A stretch of 64,000 nucleotides of DNA from Gnetum montanum (taxonomy: Eukaryota; Streptophyta; Gnetopsida; Gnetales; Gnetaceae), in NCBI GenBank assembly GCA_015680685.1, contig MNCI01037673.1, positions 462,815 through 526,814 on the forward strand, read 5' to 3'. Below are positions 21,836 to 32,640 of this stretch, piece by piece (the first letter of the stretch is position 1; the number at the start of each line of letters is the position of its first letter). The position numbers and the translations under genes were made by a program. Below the pieces are notes generated by a model. The model saw nothing but the letters and a program-made list of their open reading frames with translations. It was not told the DNA's origin and made no database searches.

Positions 21836-24093
21836 CCTATATTTTTTACCCCTTATTTTATCTTTATCTTTTATTAATCTTTGTTGATTTAAGTCTTGGT
21901 GGGATTTGATCTCATCACCTTGAAAACATTAATGAATGTGCTCCATTATATTGTGAAGTCTTTTAATTATCTTTTATTTAACTTACCTTATATTTTTGTG
22001 ACCTCTCCATTTTGGAATATTCCCCTTTTAAGTTCTTTTTTTTTTGGTATTTATCAGTAGCTTTGTTAATATTGTTTCATTGAGCTTATGGATTTGGACA
22101 CTACTAATTTCTTACTGTTTATTGATAAGAACAAGTTGACAAAAGTTGGCACATATTGTGAACTAAAACATGAAGTTTTGGAAAAATATCATATATCATA
22201 CTTTTAATAACTTGTACAAAGCTTTGCTTCTATTTTCTTTTCCTATGTGAACTAGAGATTTTCTATTACTTATCAAACTCCTATGAAATGTTTCTATTTA
22301 TCATCAATGTGTTTTTAAAAATAATCATTGTAAACTATATTGTCTGAAGTTTATAATTGATGAAGTATCAATAAGTTAGCTACATCGATGCATGCTTGTC
22401 AACATATCCCAAGATGCATTTGTACATGTGCATCAATGATGATCTTCCTGAAGCCTATATAAGTGCACATCCTAGCTACATGTATGGAATCATTAGTCAC
22501 TTCCTTAGTCAAACTCTTGTAGTTTTCTTCCATAGGACTTAGCAAAATTTCCCTCTAAGTGCTTGCAGCATGGATTAAATTGATTGGTTGTGTTGGTGGA
22601 CTGAGTAAGATGTTGTGTTCATTTATTATTTTTTTGATTTCATTTCTAATGTTTAATATGATAGTTAGTGTATATTTTTGATATGCTTTAATGATCATAT
22701 GTGCTATGCAGGAAGGTACACTTATGTGATGAATCCTAGTTCCATGGTCTTGTTTTCAAGTTGGATAAGAAGAAGCCTAAAAAGTAAAATCCATAATAGT
22801 TACAAGTAGATATGGATGGCCTAAAGCTCATCTTTCAAAGTAGCCTAGAATGTATAGTCTAGAATAGTTATGTGTTCAATTTAGAGTTTGGTAATTTCTA
22901 CCATGCTATTTACAAATGCTCATTGGTTGGTGTTATTATACTTGTTTTCAATGTATGTACTTTTGATTTGATTGGTTTGACTTTTATAACATTTTGGTTT
23001 ATGCTTATGATTTTCTCCTTATGTCTTTTGGCTATGCTATTTTCTATAGGGTTATGCTTTGTACATGATTTTTGGCATTGTTGGCCCAAGACTACATAGA
23101 AATTTTCTTGCTTTGGTTATAGTTATAGTTTATACATGATTTATTTCTATAATGATTTCACATGTACTAGCATGCATTTTTCATGCCACATGACCTCTAC
23201 TTTTGTAATTTATTTTACTTCTAGTTTTTTAGCTTTCCTTCCAATAAGCTTATGGATGTATTGTTAATGCATTTATCATCTCTTCTTTAATGGAAACGTT
23301 AGATTTGCATCTTGGGACTTCTAATACTACTATTCTTATACATATTCTTCATGCCACTCATGTTGATATTTAGTCAAGGGTTTTGTCATTACTACATCCT
23401 ATCCATCATGTAGGCTATTTAGATGCCTTTTATTCCTTTTGTTTTATGTTCAAGCATCCCAAATTTTTTATAAGAAGCACACATATGTGTTTTCTTGCCT
23501 TTGTCATCCCTTACATAATGTTCCACTAGCAAAGTTTACATTAGAAGATGTTACATTATGTTATGTTATGTTGGTTATATATTTGAGGCAATTTATTATT
23601 TAAAATGTACATATATGCATTAGTTAAACCAACACTATGATAAGAAAAAAATAGAAATAAAGATACTATTTTACTTCTTTCTAAGGATGATGATCTACAA
23701 CATATTAGTAATTAGACAACTATTACTCTTCTTAATAATACTTCTAAATTTTAGTCAAATATCTGACATGTTAGATTTAAAAGATTATAGATGATACCTC
23801 TTAAATAATGTAATTACATCATGGAAGGAAATGTAGTGGGCTTCTAAAACTAACTAGAACATTACTATTATTAAAAAAATATTATCCTAAAAGTTATGAT
23901 AACATTGAATGAATTTTTAATATTGTCTAATTTGGTAAATTGGGATTCAGTGATTACTTTATTCATCATATTGATACCCTAATTACTAATCCTAATACTT
24001 AAGTTCTCTATCTTTTTATTATTATTAAAGAAATTTTCTTACTTAACCTACATTATGATATAGGAAATTCTAATCAATGGTGAAGGTATGTAA
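21836..24093. other. A/T-rich region without an identified gene
   Basis: I see no domain or LTR pair. A TATATAAG box at about 22457 is followed about 260 bp later by a plausible acceptor, TGTGCTATGCAG (near 22711). This could be an LTR or a gene 5' region, but the following sequence has no long open frame. A 75-codon hydrophobic ORF at 22872-23099 is probably compositional. About 23640-24093 together with 24600-25300 looks like one interrupted unit because a LINE sits between duplicated target sites. Confidence 0.4.
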
Positions 24094-24106
24094 CTACTTG
24101 ACATGT

Positions 24107-24586
24107 GTAAAGCTTTTATGTCTAAATGTTTATATAATAGATCACCTATGAAGGTGTTTCTATTCCATAAAGGCTTGATTGATGTGGCACATGTGTGCAT
24201 TGTGGGACTCTGCCAAAGACCATTAACCACTACCATTTTAGCTATCCAGTTGCCCAATCTTTTTTAGATGAGCTTATTTTTTTAACAGGCACACGTTGGC
24301 ATTGGCAATCCCTACATGATTTACTAACTTACATTCCTCAAAGTTGAGACAAATGGAAGACGCATAAACACAAAACCCTTGTTGCAACTTTGCACATAAT
24401 GTGGATTTCTCACAACCGATGGCTTTTCTAGCATGAATGGTGTGATCTGGTTTTTTCTGCTCATCATTTTTTAGCTAATTTCTTGATCATTTTTTATTTT
24501 CATGAATGTTCTTAATTTTTCCCTGCATTGTCAATTGTGTCCCAGCCATTATAGAATTGGCTTTTCTTTTTGCTCAAAAAAAAAAG
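24107..24586 (+). mobile_element. 5'-truncated LINE 3' end with poly(A) and target-site duplication
   Basis: The plus strand encodes the terminal zf-RVT-like region of plant LINE ORF2 (SPMKVFLFHKGLIDVA, then FLDELIFLTGTRWHWQSLHDLL in a shifted frame) and ends in ten A residues (24576-24585). Flanking 13-mers CTACTTGACATGT (24094-24106) and CTACTTAACATGT (24587-24599) match at 12 of 13 positions. They mark the insertion boundaries and indicate target-primed insertion of a 5'-truncated copy. Confidence 0.85.
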
Positions 24587-24599
24587 CTACTTAACATGT

Positions 24600-25314
24600 A
24601 ATTTCTAGATCATTCCTTTTTAATGATCAACAATTTTTTACAACATATTAACAATTTGTTAACTAGAATAGAAAAACATTCTATGTTACTTGACTCTAGT
24701 ATCAACTAACAAAAATCTTTTATTTATTGCAAAGGCAACATTGGCGAGTGAATTACACTAAAATATTAGAAAATTTATTCAAAGAAAAAGCTATCTTCAA
24801 GATTTGAGGAATTGTATTTTCTTTTGGGCCTAATTTGAAAATTTTATGAAATTATGTTATTAATAGATTCAAAAGAAGCTTGATAAATGAAAATAAGAAA
24901 ATCTGATCCTTGCAAGAAAATTTTTAGTTGTTAACCAAATTTATCAATTTAATCATGCTTATTACTTTAGTTTGGACTCTACAAAATCTTCTTATGACAT
25001 AATTGATTAAATTATTAGTCAGTTTCTTTGATTTGTTAATCAAAATATCAAAGTTTTTTTAGAGTTTCTTAGGATATTTACATCATTAGAAAAAAAGATA
25101 AAGGACTTGACTTTATTAATTGTTATAAATAGGATGTCTACCCCTTAACAAAATGGATTTAAAAATGCATTAATGGTCATAATGCTTAAATTCTACTTCT
25201 AAGGAATAGACTTATGCAAGAAAAGCCATAATCATAATAATAAACCTAATAATAATAATTGTCATCCTTATATGCTTTTAATTACCAAAAAAAAGTATAG
25301 CATAAATATTTTTA
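24600..25314. other. A/T-rich continuation of the LINE-interrupted unit; no gene recognised
   Basis: Short protein-like stretches such as DFINCYK and RNRLMQEKP appear on the plus strand but are too broken to assign. A (TAA)n-rich tract near 25225-25260 precedes the possible LTR start at 25315. Confidence 0.35.
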
Positions 25315-25760
25315 TGTTGGAAACCATGCAGTCTCCCTTGATGTTAACTCAATGTCCTATGTTTCCAATGTTTATGTTTTAGTCTTCATGGTATGTTAAT
25401 TATGTCATTTGAAAAGCTTATGTTAAATTCTATGTAATGGTTTATTATTATGTCTTTTATGTTGAAGTCCATAGTATATCTATGTTTAGAAGATCTTTTC
25501 TAAAAACGAAGGGTCAAATGATCTTCATTCTTAATATATGCTACAAATGAAAAAATCCTCAAGGACCTGTATAAATAAGGGATCTCACCCCTTATTTAAG
25601 AACTGATGATGGAAGAATGTAATTAAAGCTCTCTTTCTTTGAATTAAGAAGTTATAGAAGTTTGTTGATGTTGAAGTTCCTTTAAGTTTTTAGCTTTTTT
25701 TTCTCTAGTATTCTTGTAACATGAATTTCAAAATGAATCGATCCTCTTGTGGATTTAATC
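25315..25760 (+). repeat. Possible LTR start with TATA box inside a hairpin
   Basis: TGTTGGAAACCATG is a common copia-like LTR start. TATAAATA (25570-25577) lies 255 bp downstream, followed by AATTAAAG-like signals and a T-rich stretch with CTTGTAACATG. AAATAAGGG (25573-25581) is perfectly complementary to CCCTTATTT (25589-25597). No partner LTR or end was found, so this is tentative. Confidence 0.35.
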
Positions 25761-26440
25761 TCATGTATACTTCTTTATAAAATTTTATCATATTAAAGTT
25801 TTGTAAGTTTGTTTTATCATATTAATCTCAATTTTACAATAATTTTATCATATATTTCAAATTATATATTTTCTTTACATGATTAATATGATCATATATA
25901 CAATTTATGTAAAAATCATTGAATTTGTGGAAGTTTGATAGAAGATCTTGATATTTTTAAGGTTTCTTATGAGATCTAGCAAGCATATTCAATTCCTTTT
26001 CTAGATCCTTCAATTTCTAGAGGATTAGAAGTGATCTCAATCTGAGCTTAATTAATTTTATAATCTATCCTTATTTTAGTATTTATAAAAAATTTGTTTC
26101 TAATTACCCTCTCATCCTTTTTGAATCACAAGTTATTTGATACATTATAAGCCTAATTGAGACTTAAATTGACTATATTTAATAGTTATAAATGAAATCA
26201 TGCCTAGATCTAGTATAATTTATGAAAACCCTCATTAATTTTTGAACTTTTTCTAAAATTTTTAAAATAGAAATATGTACCCTCATCTTTTCATTGAAAT
26301 ATCCTTCAATTATTGATGTATGTCAAATGGATTGTAATATTTGTCCTCTAACATTTGATTCTATAAAAAATCAAATGAATCAATCCTAATTTACACCAAC
26401 ACTCTAGAATATGGCCTTACTAAGAACATTACTTAATTAA
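25761..26440. other. A/T-rich stretch, nothing identified
   Basis: The stretch contains TTTTATCATATTAA-type repeats (25770-25870) and scattered short ORFs, without domains, LTR ends or poly(A). The left end of element H lies somewhere at its right border. Confidence 0.4.
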
Positions 26441-26479
26441 TACCATATTAGCTAATAGAAGCCTAGATCATGAGAGATG

Positions 26480-27388
26480 TTGTTATGGAAGCAAGAGTAT
26501 CAAGCTAAAAAATCTCACTATTACCAATCCCATTCTCATACATCTAGTCTAGATGTTGAAGATTATGTACAATAAAAGCTACATTCTACTTTAGCAGAAA
26601 CTCCTGGAAAATTTCACCATCACCAATCTCATTTTCATCCACCTATTCTAGATGTTGAAGATTCTGTGCAACAAAAGCTATGTTTTGCTTTAGTAGAAAC
26701 TCCTAGAACGGATGACAAAGATTCCAAAGCAAGGAGGGATCCATGGCCAAGGACCTTTAGTATATCTAAAAGAAAAGGACCAAGGGATCATAATAGGAGA
26801 ATCAATAGAAATCATTTTCCAAGTCCTCCATCCTCTCCATCATACTCTTTAACAAACTCTAACAGGAAAGAACATAGAAATAAAAAAAGAATATCCCAAA
26901 GGAATCAAGAACAAGCACTTGAATAGGACAGAATGAGATATCATAATAGATACCTAGAGAAAACAAGACACCATGATGGATATGAAAGTAAAAGAGAAGA
27001 AGAAAGGAAAAGAAAGCAAAGGCATACGATAAGAGATGAAGAAGAGTTTTGGAGGGGACACTACTATAATTGATATGAAAAAATCATGATTATGAGAAAC
27101 TCTTATTGGCAACAAGAAGCATGATTAATATCAATGAGATCATGCATATTACAACAAGACATCAAAAAGAGAGCCACATCATGTGGTTAAACATGAATAA
27201 CATTCTCAAGTTTCAAGGATAATATAACATTGATTTCCAACACTACCTTCAACCTTTCCACAATGCATATGCCCTCTAGAATATTAAAAATCAGTTGCAA
27301 ACACTTAAGTTATTTTCAAGAATGCTTAACAAATAAGTAGAAAGATGGTATAGATCATTGGAAATAAAATCTATTTGAATATGGAATA
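26480..27388 (+). pseudogene. Gag of element H, first part
   Basis: The frame holds two copies of a 33-residue unit, then a basic, Ser/Arg-rich linker (RTFSISKRKGPRDHNRR, PSPPSSPSYS). It then reaches the conserved core, FHNAYALQNIKNQLQTLKL and RWYRSLEIKSI, which aligns with FHDACALQNIEYEWQKL in element F. Gag would form the particle shell. The reading is cut at 27388 by element B exactly inside this conserved core and resumes at 37202 (MLELFNDKYQTYSSV). Stops are mostly TAG. Confidence 0.8.
26516..26713 (+). repeat. Two tandem 99-bp units in H gag
   Basis: Units 26516-26614 and 26615-26713 share CTAGATGTTGAAGATT and TAGAAACTCCT, have the same length, and keep the gag frame. They encode a duplicated 33-residue segment around SLDVEDYVQ / ILDVEDSVQ. 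No such duplication was seen in the gag regions of B, C or F. Confidence 0.8.
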
Positions 27389-28254
27389 TGATGAGCAGCG
27401 AGTAGACCCTATGCCTAGCCATACGAATCACTAAGCATTCATGTGTCGTCTAGTCAAATTTCGTTGACTTGTAGCCTTCTAAGTACATTGGTTTCTATGA
27501 AGTGAAACTAATTGTTGCAATCAGTGTCTTCCCAATTACACTTGTGAAATGTAAAGGTATCGTTAAGTGTAACTAAGGCATATGATTTTTATCAATTTTT
27601 TATGTTTTCTATTCTAAGTTGCCTAAGGATGAGAATAATGTATAAAATAAAATAATTAAATTACTAATTTAATCTAATGAGCTACTCCTAACTAATCCTA
27701 ACATAAGAATCCGCTCCCACTTACCGTACACATCCTAATTATGTTTAATGCAACTGGGTTACCAAATGTTAAGCATTATTGGAATTACCAAGCATCAAGC
27801 GTATGCTTAGAGTGATCATACTTATGTGCTTAATTGATCATTATTTAACCTACCTTAATTTAGCTTAATTAACTATTTGATTACTTGAAGCATTAAAATA
27901 AATTGCACAAAATAATAAATGCATAAGTAAACATATAATCCATTTCAAAGTGCTACAAGGTTTATAAAAAATCTCATCTTTATTACCACACACAATGTTG
28001 TGCTCAAGTACAACAATGCTTGAATAAAGATTTGTACACTTTGAACTCCTACTATAGGTACTCAGAAAAATATTCTAACTTTCATGCAAGAAAACTGCAA
28101 GAGCTACACTACAACTATGACAAGGATGCCATAAACACAATAGTTGAGCACATATTTATAAGCAAAAATACACACTACATCAACAAGGCCATGTCAATGC
28201 ATCAAATCATGCATCGATGGGGCCTAATCAATGTAACCAATTTACAATTCATCA
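27389..28254 (-). repeat. 3' LTR of element B (866 bp)
   Basis: Read on the minus strand, it starts TGATGAATTG directly after the polypurine tract and ends GCTGCTCATCA. It contains ATCGATGGGGCC-type U3 repeats, a TATAAATA box near 28155 and AATAAAGATGAG near 27985. It pairs with the 5' LTR at 36325-37201, from which it differs by many transitions and small indels. Confidence 0.9.
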
Positions 28255-28619
28255 TACCCCCACAATTGAATGAAAACTCACCCTCAAGTTCTTCACAAAT
28301 TTGGGGAGGTATGGAATTATTGACTGACAACAGACATAAAACAACCACAAACAAACACTAAGTGTCCAACTGTATGAAACTATAATCATTACAAAATTTT
28401 GGTGTTCAAGATAACAAAATTAAACACTAGGAAAAAATGACAAACACAATTCCTTTGATAGTGTGAAGATAATGAAGAAAATTAAACAATCCCAGGCAGT
28501 GCAGGCTCTTGAGGTTCCGAAGGACCTTCTCTTGCTTCAGGCACATGTGGTGGTTGAGGCTATTGTCGTTGTCTTGCTACAACTACAACTTCTAGTGAAA
28601 GATGAAAAGCATCCAAAAT

Positions 28620-31309
28620 TCCTTTTATCTTCTCTTTCTTACTCCTAGGATCATGCATGGTCCATGTAGCTTCACCAATGTGGGCTAAAATGAGCACATC
28701 CCAAGGACAGGCCATTGTTGAAAACAACTCCTTGACATTGATGAAATAGCAACAAATTATTTTTGTTCGATGTCAAATGCACTAATTGCATTCTATAGTT
28801 CTTAGTAATCATTCATTCTTCTAGCCAGGTTCTTAGTAGTTGATCTTTGATCAGTGAATCTTTTCTTAAGAACTTCAAGTTCAACATTTGCAATCTCAAG
28901 CTTTTGCTTGGTCTCCTTGTGATGCTTGAGCTTTACCTCATACAGCAAGTATGAGCTAGCCACCTATTCCCCTAACTCTAACCATGATCATTTGACAGTC
29001 ATCATTGCCAAGTTTGCATATCAAAGATTAGCAAGCTCCATGTATTCTATCATCTCTTCAATCTACAACTCCTTCATGTGAATCTTCACTTTGTTGTAGC
29101 ATCTATCCCATCAACAATAGGCTACCACACCTCTTTTCCTTACTAGAGGATCTCATTAACTTTTGCCTTACCCATCTAGATGTGTATTTCATTAACTTCT
29201 TTCTATAGGCCAACTTGATCTTTGTAGTGGTTCTTAACTCTTTCAAATTTAAGAGCCTCATTCTTCTATGTAATAATCTCACCTGTAAATTTTTGGTGTA
29301 AGGCATGGACTTCCTCCATACAAAGATTTCTATTTTTGACTGCCAGTCTCCTTAGTTTAGTGTTCACCTTGGCTAGCTACTCCTACTATTTATGGATCAA
29401 TTCTTGCATCTACTATTTCTACACATTCTTTATGGTTAGCATCTCACTCTCTAGGTGGGTCTAGACTAAGTCCTTCTAAACTAAATATGTCTTGGCCTCG
29501 GCCATGAACTATTCAAATACAACTATTACCATCCCTATCTTTAACTTATTTAAGTCTATCTTAAAGCTATTGAAAAGCTTCATCTCTTGCCAGTGCAAGG
29601 TTGAGAAGCATAAGATTAGTAAGGCGGGCTCTTAATTCAGCAACCTATGTGGCCAAGCATTGGTTTTGTATTTGAGCTATTTCAAGTTACCTTTCCAAAA
29701 TGATGCAGTTGTCCTTTACTTCAAGCAGCTTCGATTGGGTTGTGTTGATGTTATTACAAAAATCAAAGATATCCAGAATTGGTTGCCTAGTTCCCACCAA
29801 CCAATCCAACAACTTCTCATGCTAGACTGCACTCAATCTACCACTAACTATTTTTGTAGATATTTGCACATATCTAAATGCAAAAACATCTAGTATAGAC
29901 ATCGCAGCTACATTCAGTGCTTTGGCGATTTGATCAACAACCACTTCCACTATTGTCTCCTACCTTTGGTGCTACATCACCAAGACAATTGCCCCCTTGC
30001 CCTCCTCCAAGCACACCAAAAAGGTAGCAACATTCCTAGAGATTTCTAGAAATTGCTATTATTACAAGAGAGACACCGTTACCTCTCCGACACTAGGATT
30101 TGACCTTGTGGGTAACTGGATTTTTTGGGCTGAGAATATTGGCCTACCTCCTTTCATTTGACTAATTGTTTAAGCCACTTCGTTGAGGTGACTCATTGCA
30201 AGATGACACATAGATGAATCCCCACCACTTATTCCTACTTGTTGCTCCTGCTCACATAAGAGCTTCTCTCAGATTTCATTTGGGTGCTTAATGGTAGCAT
30301 AGGGCTTTGCTATTGTTTCATGATTAGGTGGTGGAGGTGGTGGTTATTGCTCCTCTTCTTTTGATATGGTAGGGGCCTTGTCTTTCATTATGTCAGCCCA
30401 AGAGGAAATGGAAGTATGCTTGATTATGTCATTTACATAGTGGACTATCCCTACCCTTTTACAAAGTTTTGTAATAAGGCATGGAAAGAGCAAGGTTTTC
30501 CTTCCACATTCATTTTTCTTAAAGCACTTTTCTATTTCTAGATAGATTAGATGTTGAAGGTTTATACGGAATTTTCCACTTAATGTGGCACATGGATGAG
30601 TAGAGAAATCAGTCACCTTACTAGGCCTCACCATTAGATTAAGGTGATAAGCTGCTATCTTGAAGTATATGCACTTCATCGATGTGAGTGCACCAAACTC
30701 CTTGCAGTCAACCCCATAACACCATTAGGTCCACACCATTTTTTCCTTTGGGTCTACTTGCATGAAGATCTTTGCCAAATAAGCTCCAGAATCAAGCAGA
30801 CCAAGAGCCTACGCAATACTTTTGCAAAGTAAAACACCTAAATGTCCTTGATTTTCATAGTGGCTCCTACTTTTCTGCTATTCTAGAAGTGATATGTCTC
30901 TCCCATGTACCACTCCCTACTAGAAGTGAGGCCACATGCGAGAGTTTTACAAATGTGTCTTAAATTCTGATGGAGCATGTTCTAAGAATGGTCCAAGGTT
31001 TAATTCTTCAAGAACTGAGTGATGGACATCACGAGGCTTAATCGTGTCAAGGCAAGCTTATGTCAATGTAACCTCAAGTCTTGGTATGGGCCCTAGTGCC
31101 TTTCCTCAATCATATTGTTTAGTTGTACCCTCTTCCTCAGGAATCTATCAAACAAATCCCACTTCAGGCTCCTCCCAAAGAGGACCCATTACATGAGTTT
31201 TTGTTGCCTACTCCTGGGTTTGTCCTTGCTACTCCCTTCTAGCTTTAGGCCATTTGCCCTTTTGTTAGGATGGTCCTCCTTCCTACAGTTGTTTTGATCT
31301 TGGTGTCAT
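28620..31309 (-). pseudogene. ORF in env position of element B
   Basis: The minus-strand frame begins MTPRSKQ at 31309, in the same context as in A and C. The transposon-type domain is best preserved at about 30680-30340: FKIAAYHLNLMVRPSKV, KNECGRKTLLFPCLITKLCKRVGIV. The coiled-coil part follows to about 28640. Positions 31310-32400 upstream are the non-coding segment conserved with C (51500-50280) and contain no gene. Function is unknown. In the Athila lineage this slot is occupied by env-like ORFs, but the sequence shows no membrane protein features. Confidence 0.7.
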
Positions 31310-32404
31310 CTCTAATCACAACATGACCAAGGGTTAGCTTTTAATGTGTAACTTGAAACAATTGAGATACCTTATCTCTTTGGAAAAGTTACACCTAGCT
31401 GACTTGTGATCATGGTCAATTTGATCATTTCAATTATTATTTTATTTTTATTTTAATATTAATAAGTAATTTTAGGTTTATCGAAGTTTGTTGGAAGGGT
31501 AAAACTCTCAAAAATTGATGGTTTAATATTATTCTATTCATTAACCCTTTAGGAGAGTTAGAAAAATTTTTAAAAAATTTTGTAAGAAACCTTAAGGTTT
31601 GTTGCCCCCACAACTAAGAGTTTACCTTCAGTAACTACAAGATTGAAGAACGAAGTGATTTGGACAAAAGGTGTGAAAGTTATTGGCTATAGAAGGTTTT
31701 AGGCTCTAAAAATTTGCAAAACTCTCCTCTCATTTTGAAGAAAATGACAAAAATTCCTAAGTGTTAGGTGGTATTTATAGAATTTTTATGTTGTATCGAC
31801 AAGGCCTAGTTGACGTGACTATTCACCACCATTGACAAAGTAATAAAAATGAATTTTTATGTGAAATGTAGGTCAAATGAAATCCCAAAAAGCCAAGAAC
31901 ATGATAAAAATATTAGAAAAGGGTTTTCAAGTTTAGAAAATTGAGAAATAATTGGAGAATGAGATTTTATGAAGAAAAATGCCTTAGGGAGTGCATAGTT
32001 GGATGCATGATGGAGTGCATGACAAATTTGATTGCAACAACATCTAAGGGTAAGGAACCTAACTAACCAAACCATGAGATATTGCAGCATTAATGGATGA
32101 TAAAGAGAGTGGGATGAAGTCCCTGATCCTAGTCACATGAAGCCCCTTGCAGAATTTGTGGTTAAATGACCCAATAGAGTCCATCCTTAGTCCAAACCAA
32201 AACCAACCACATTTAGTGACTTTCCTTTACCACTCTAAGACTAATCCACCCCCTTGAAACACAAAAGTCTCCCATAGATCAAATGTCATTCCTTTTAAAG
32301 AAGAAAAGAGAAGCAAGAAGCAAGAAAGGGCCTTAGTTAGACAAGACCTTTAGGCATGGGTAACATGTCTTTCTAGTCCCATAACACGTGCTTGTAGCTT
32401 GGAA

Positions 32405-32640
32405 AAGTTGGCTAAATCTCTTTAAGACAAGTCATTTGTAGTTTACACACAACATAATCGTTTCATATTTCACAACCGCATGCCGCAACAGCACACACAC
32501 ATACTCACATTAACTACTGAGTTTATTTGGAGGTATCTGGGCCTTGGTGTTGCCAGAGACCAGCAGGCACCTAAATCCTGTTCGAGGACACTCATTGGCG
32601 GTCGCATCCCAAACGGTCGCCAACACTATCTACTTCACTT
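32405..32640. other. Foreign filler at the pol deletion of element B
   Basis: Left of 32405 the sequence matches C at about 51560; right of 32640 it matches C at about 54810. The 235 bp between match neither, are richer in G+C and CpG than the surroundings (around 32540-32630), and on the minus strand include GTTGGCGACCGTTTGGGA, which resembles an LTR-retrotransposon primer-site junction. A double-strand break repaired with captured DNA would give this pattern. Confidence 0.6.

Noticed and set aside
22872-23099. 75-codon hydrophobic ORF as a membrane protein gene
   Set aside because: It is T-rich, so hydrophobicity is expected from composition; there is no conserved neighbour or start context.
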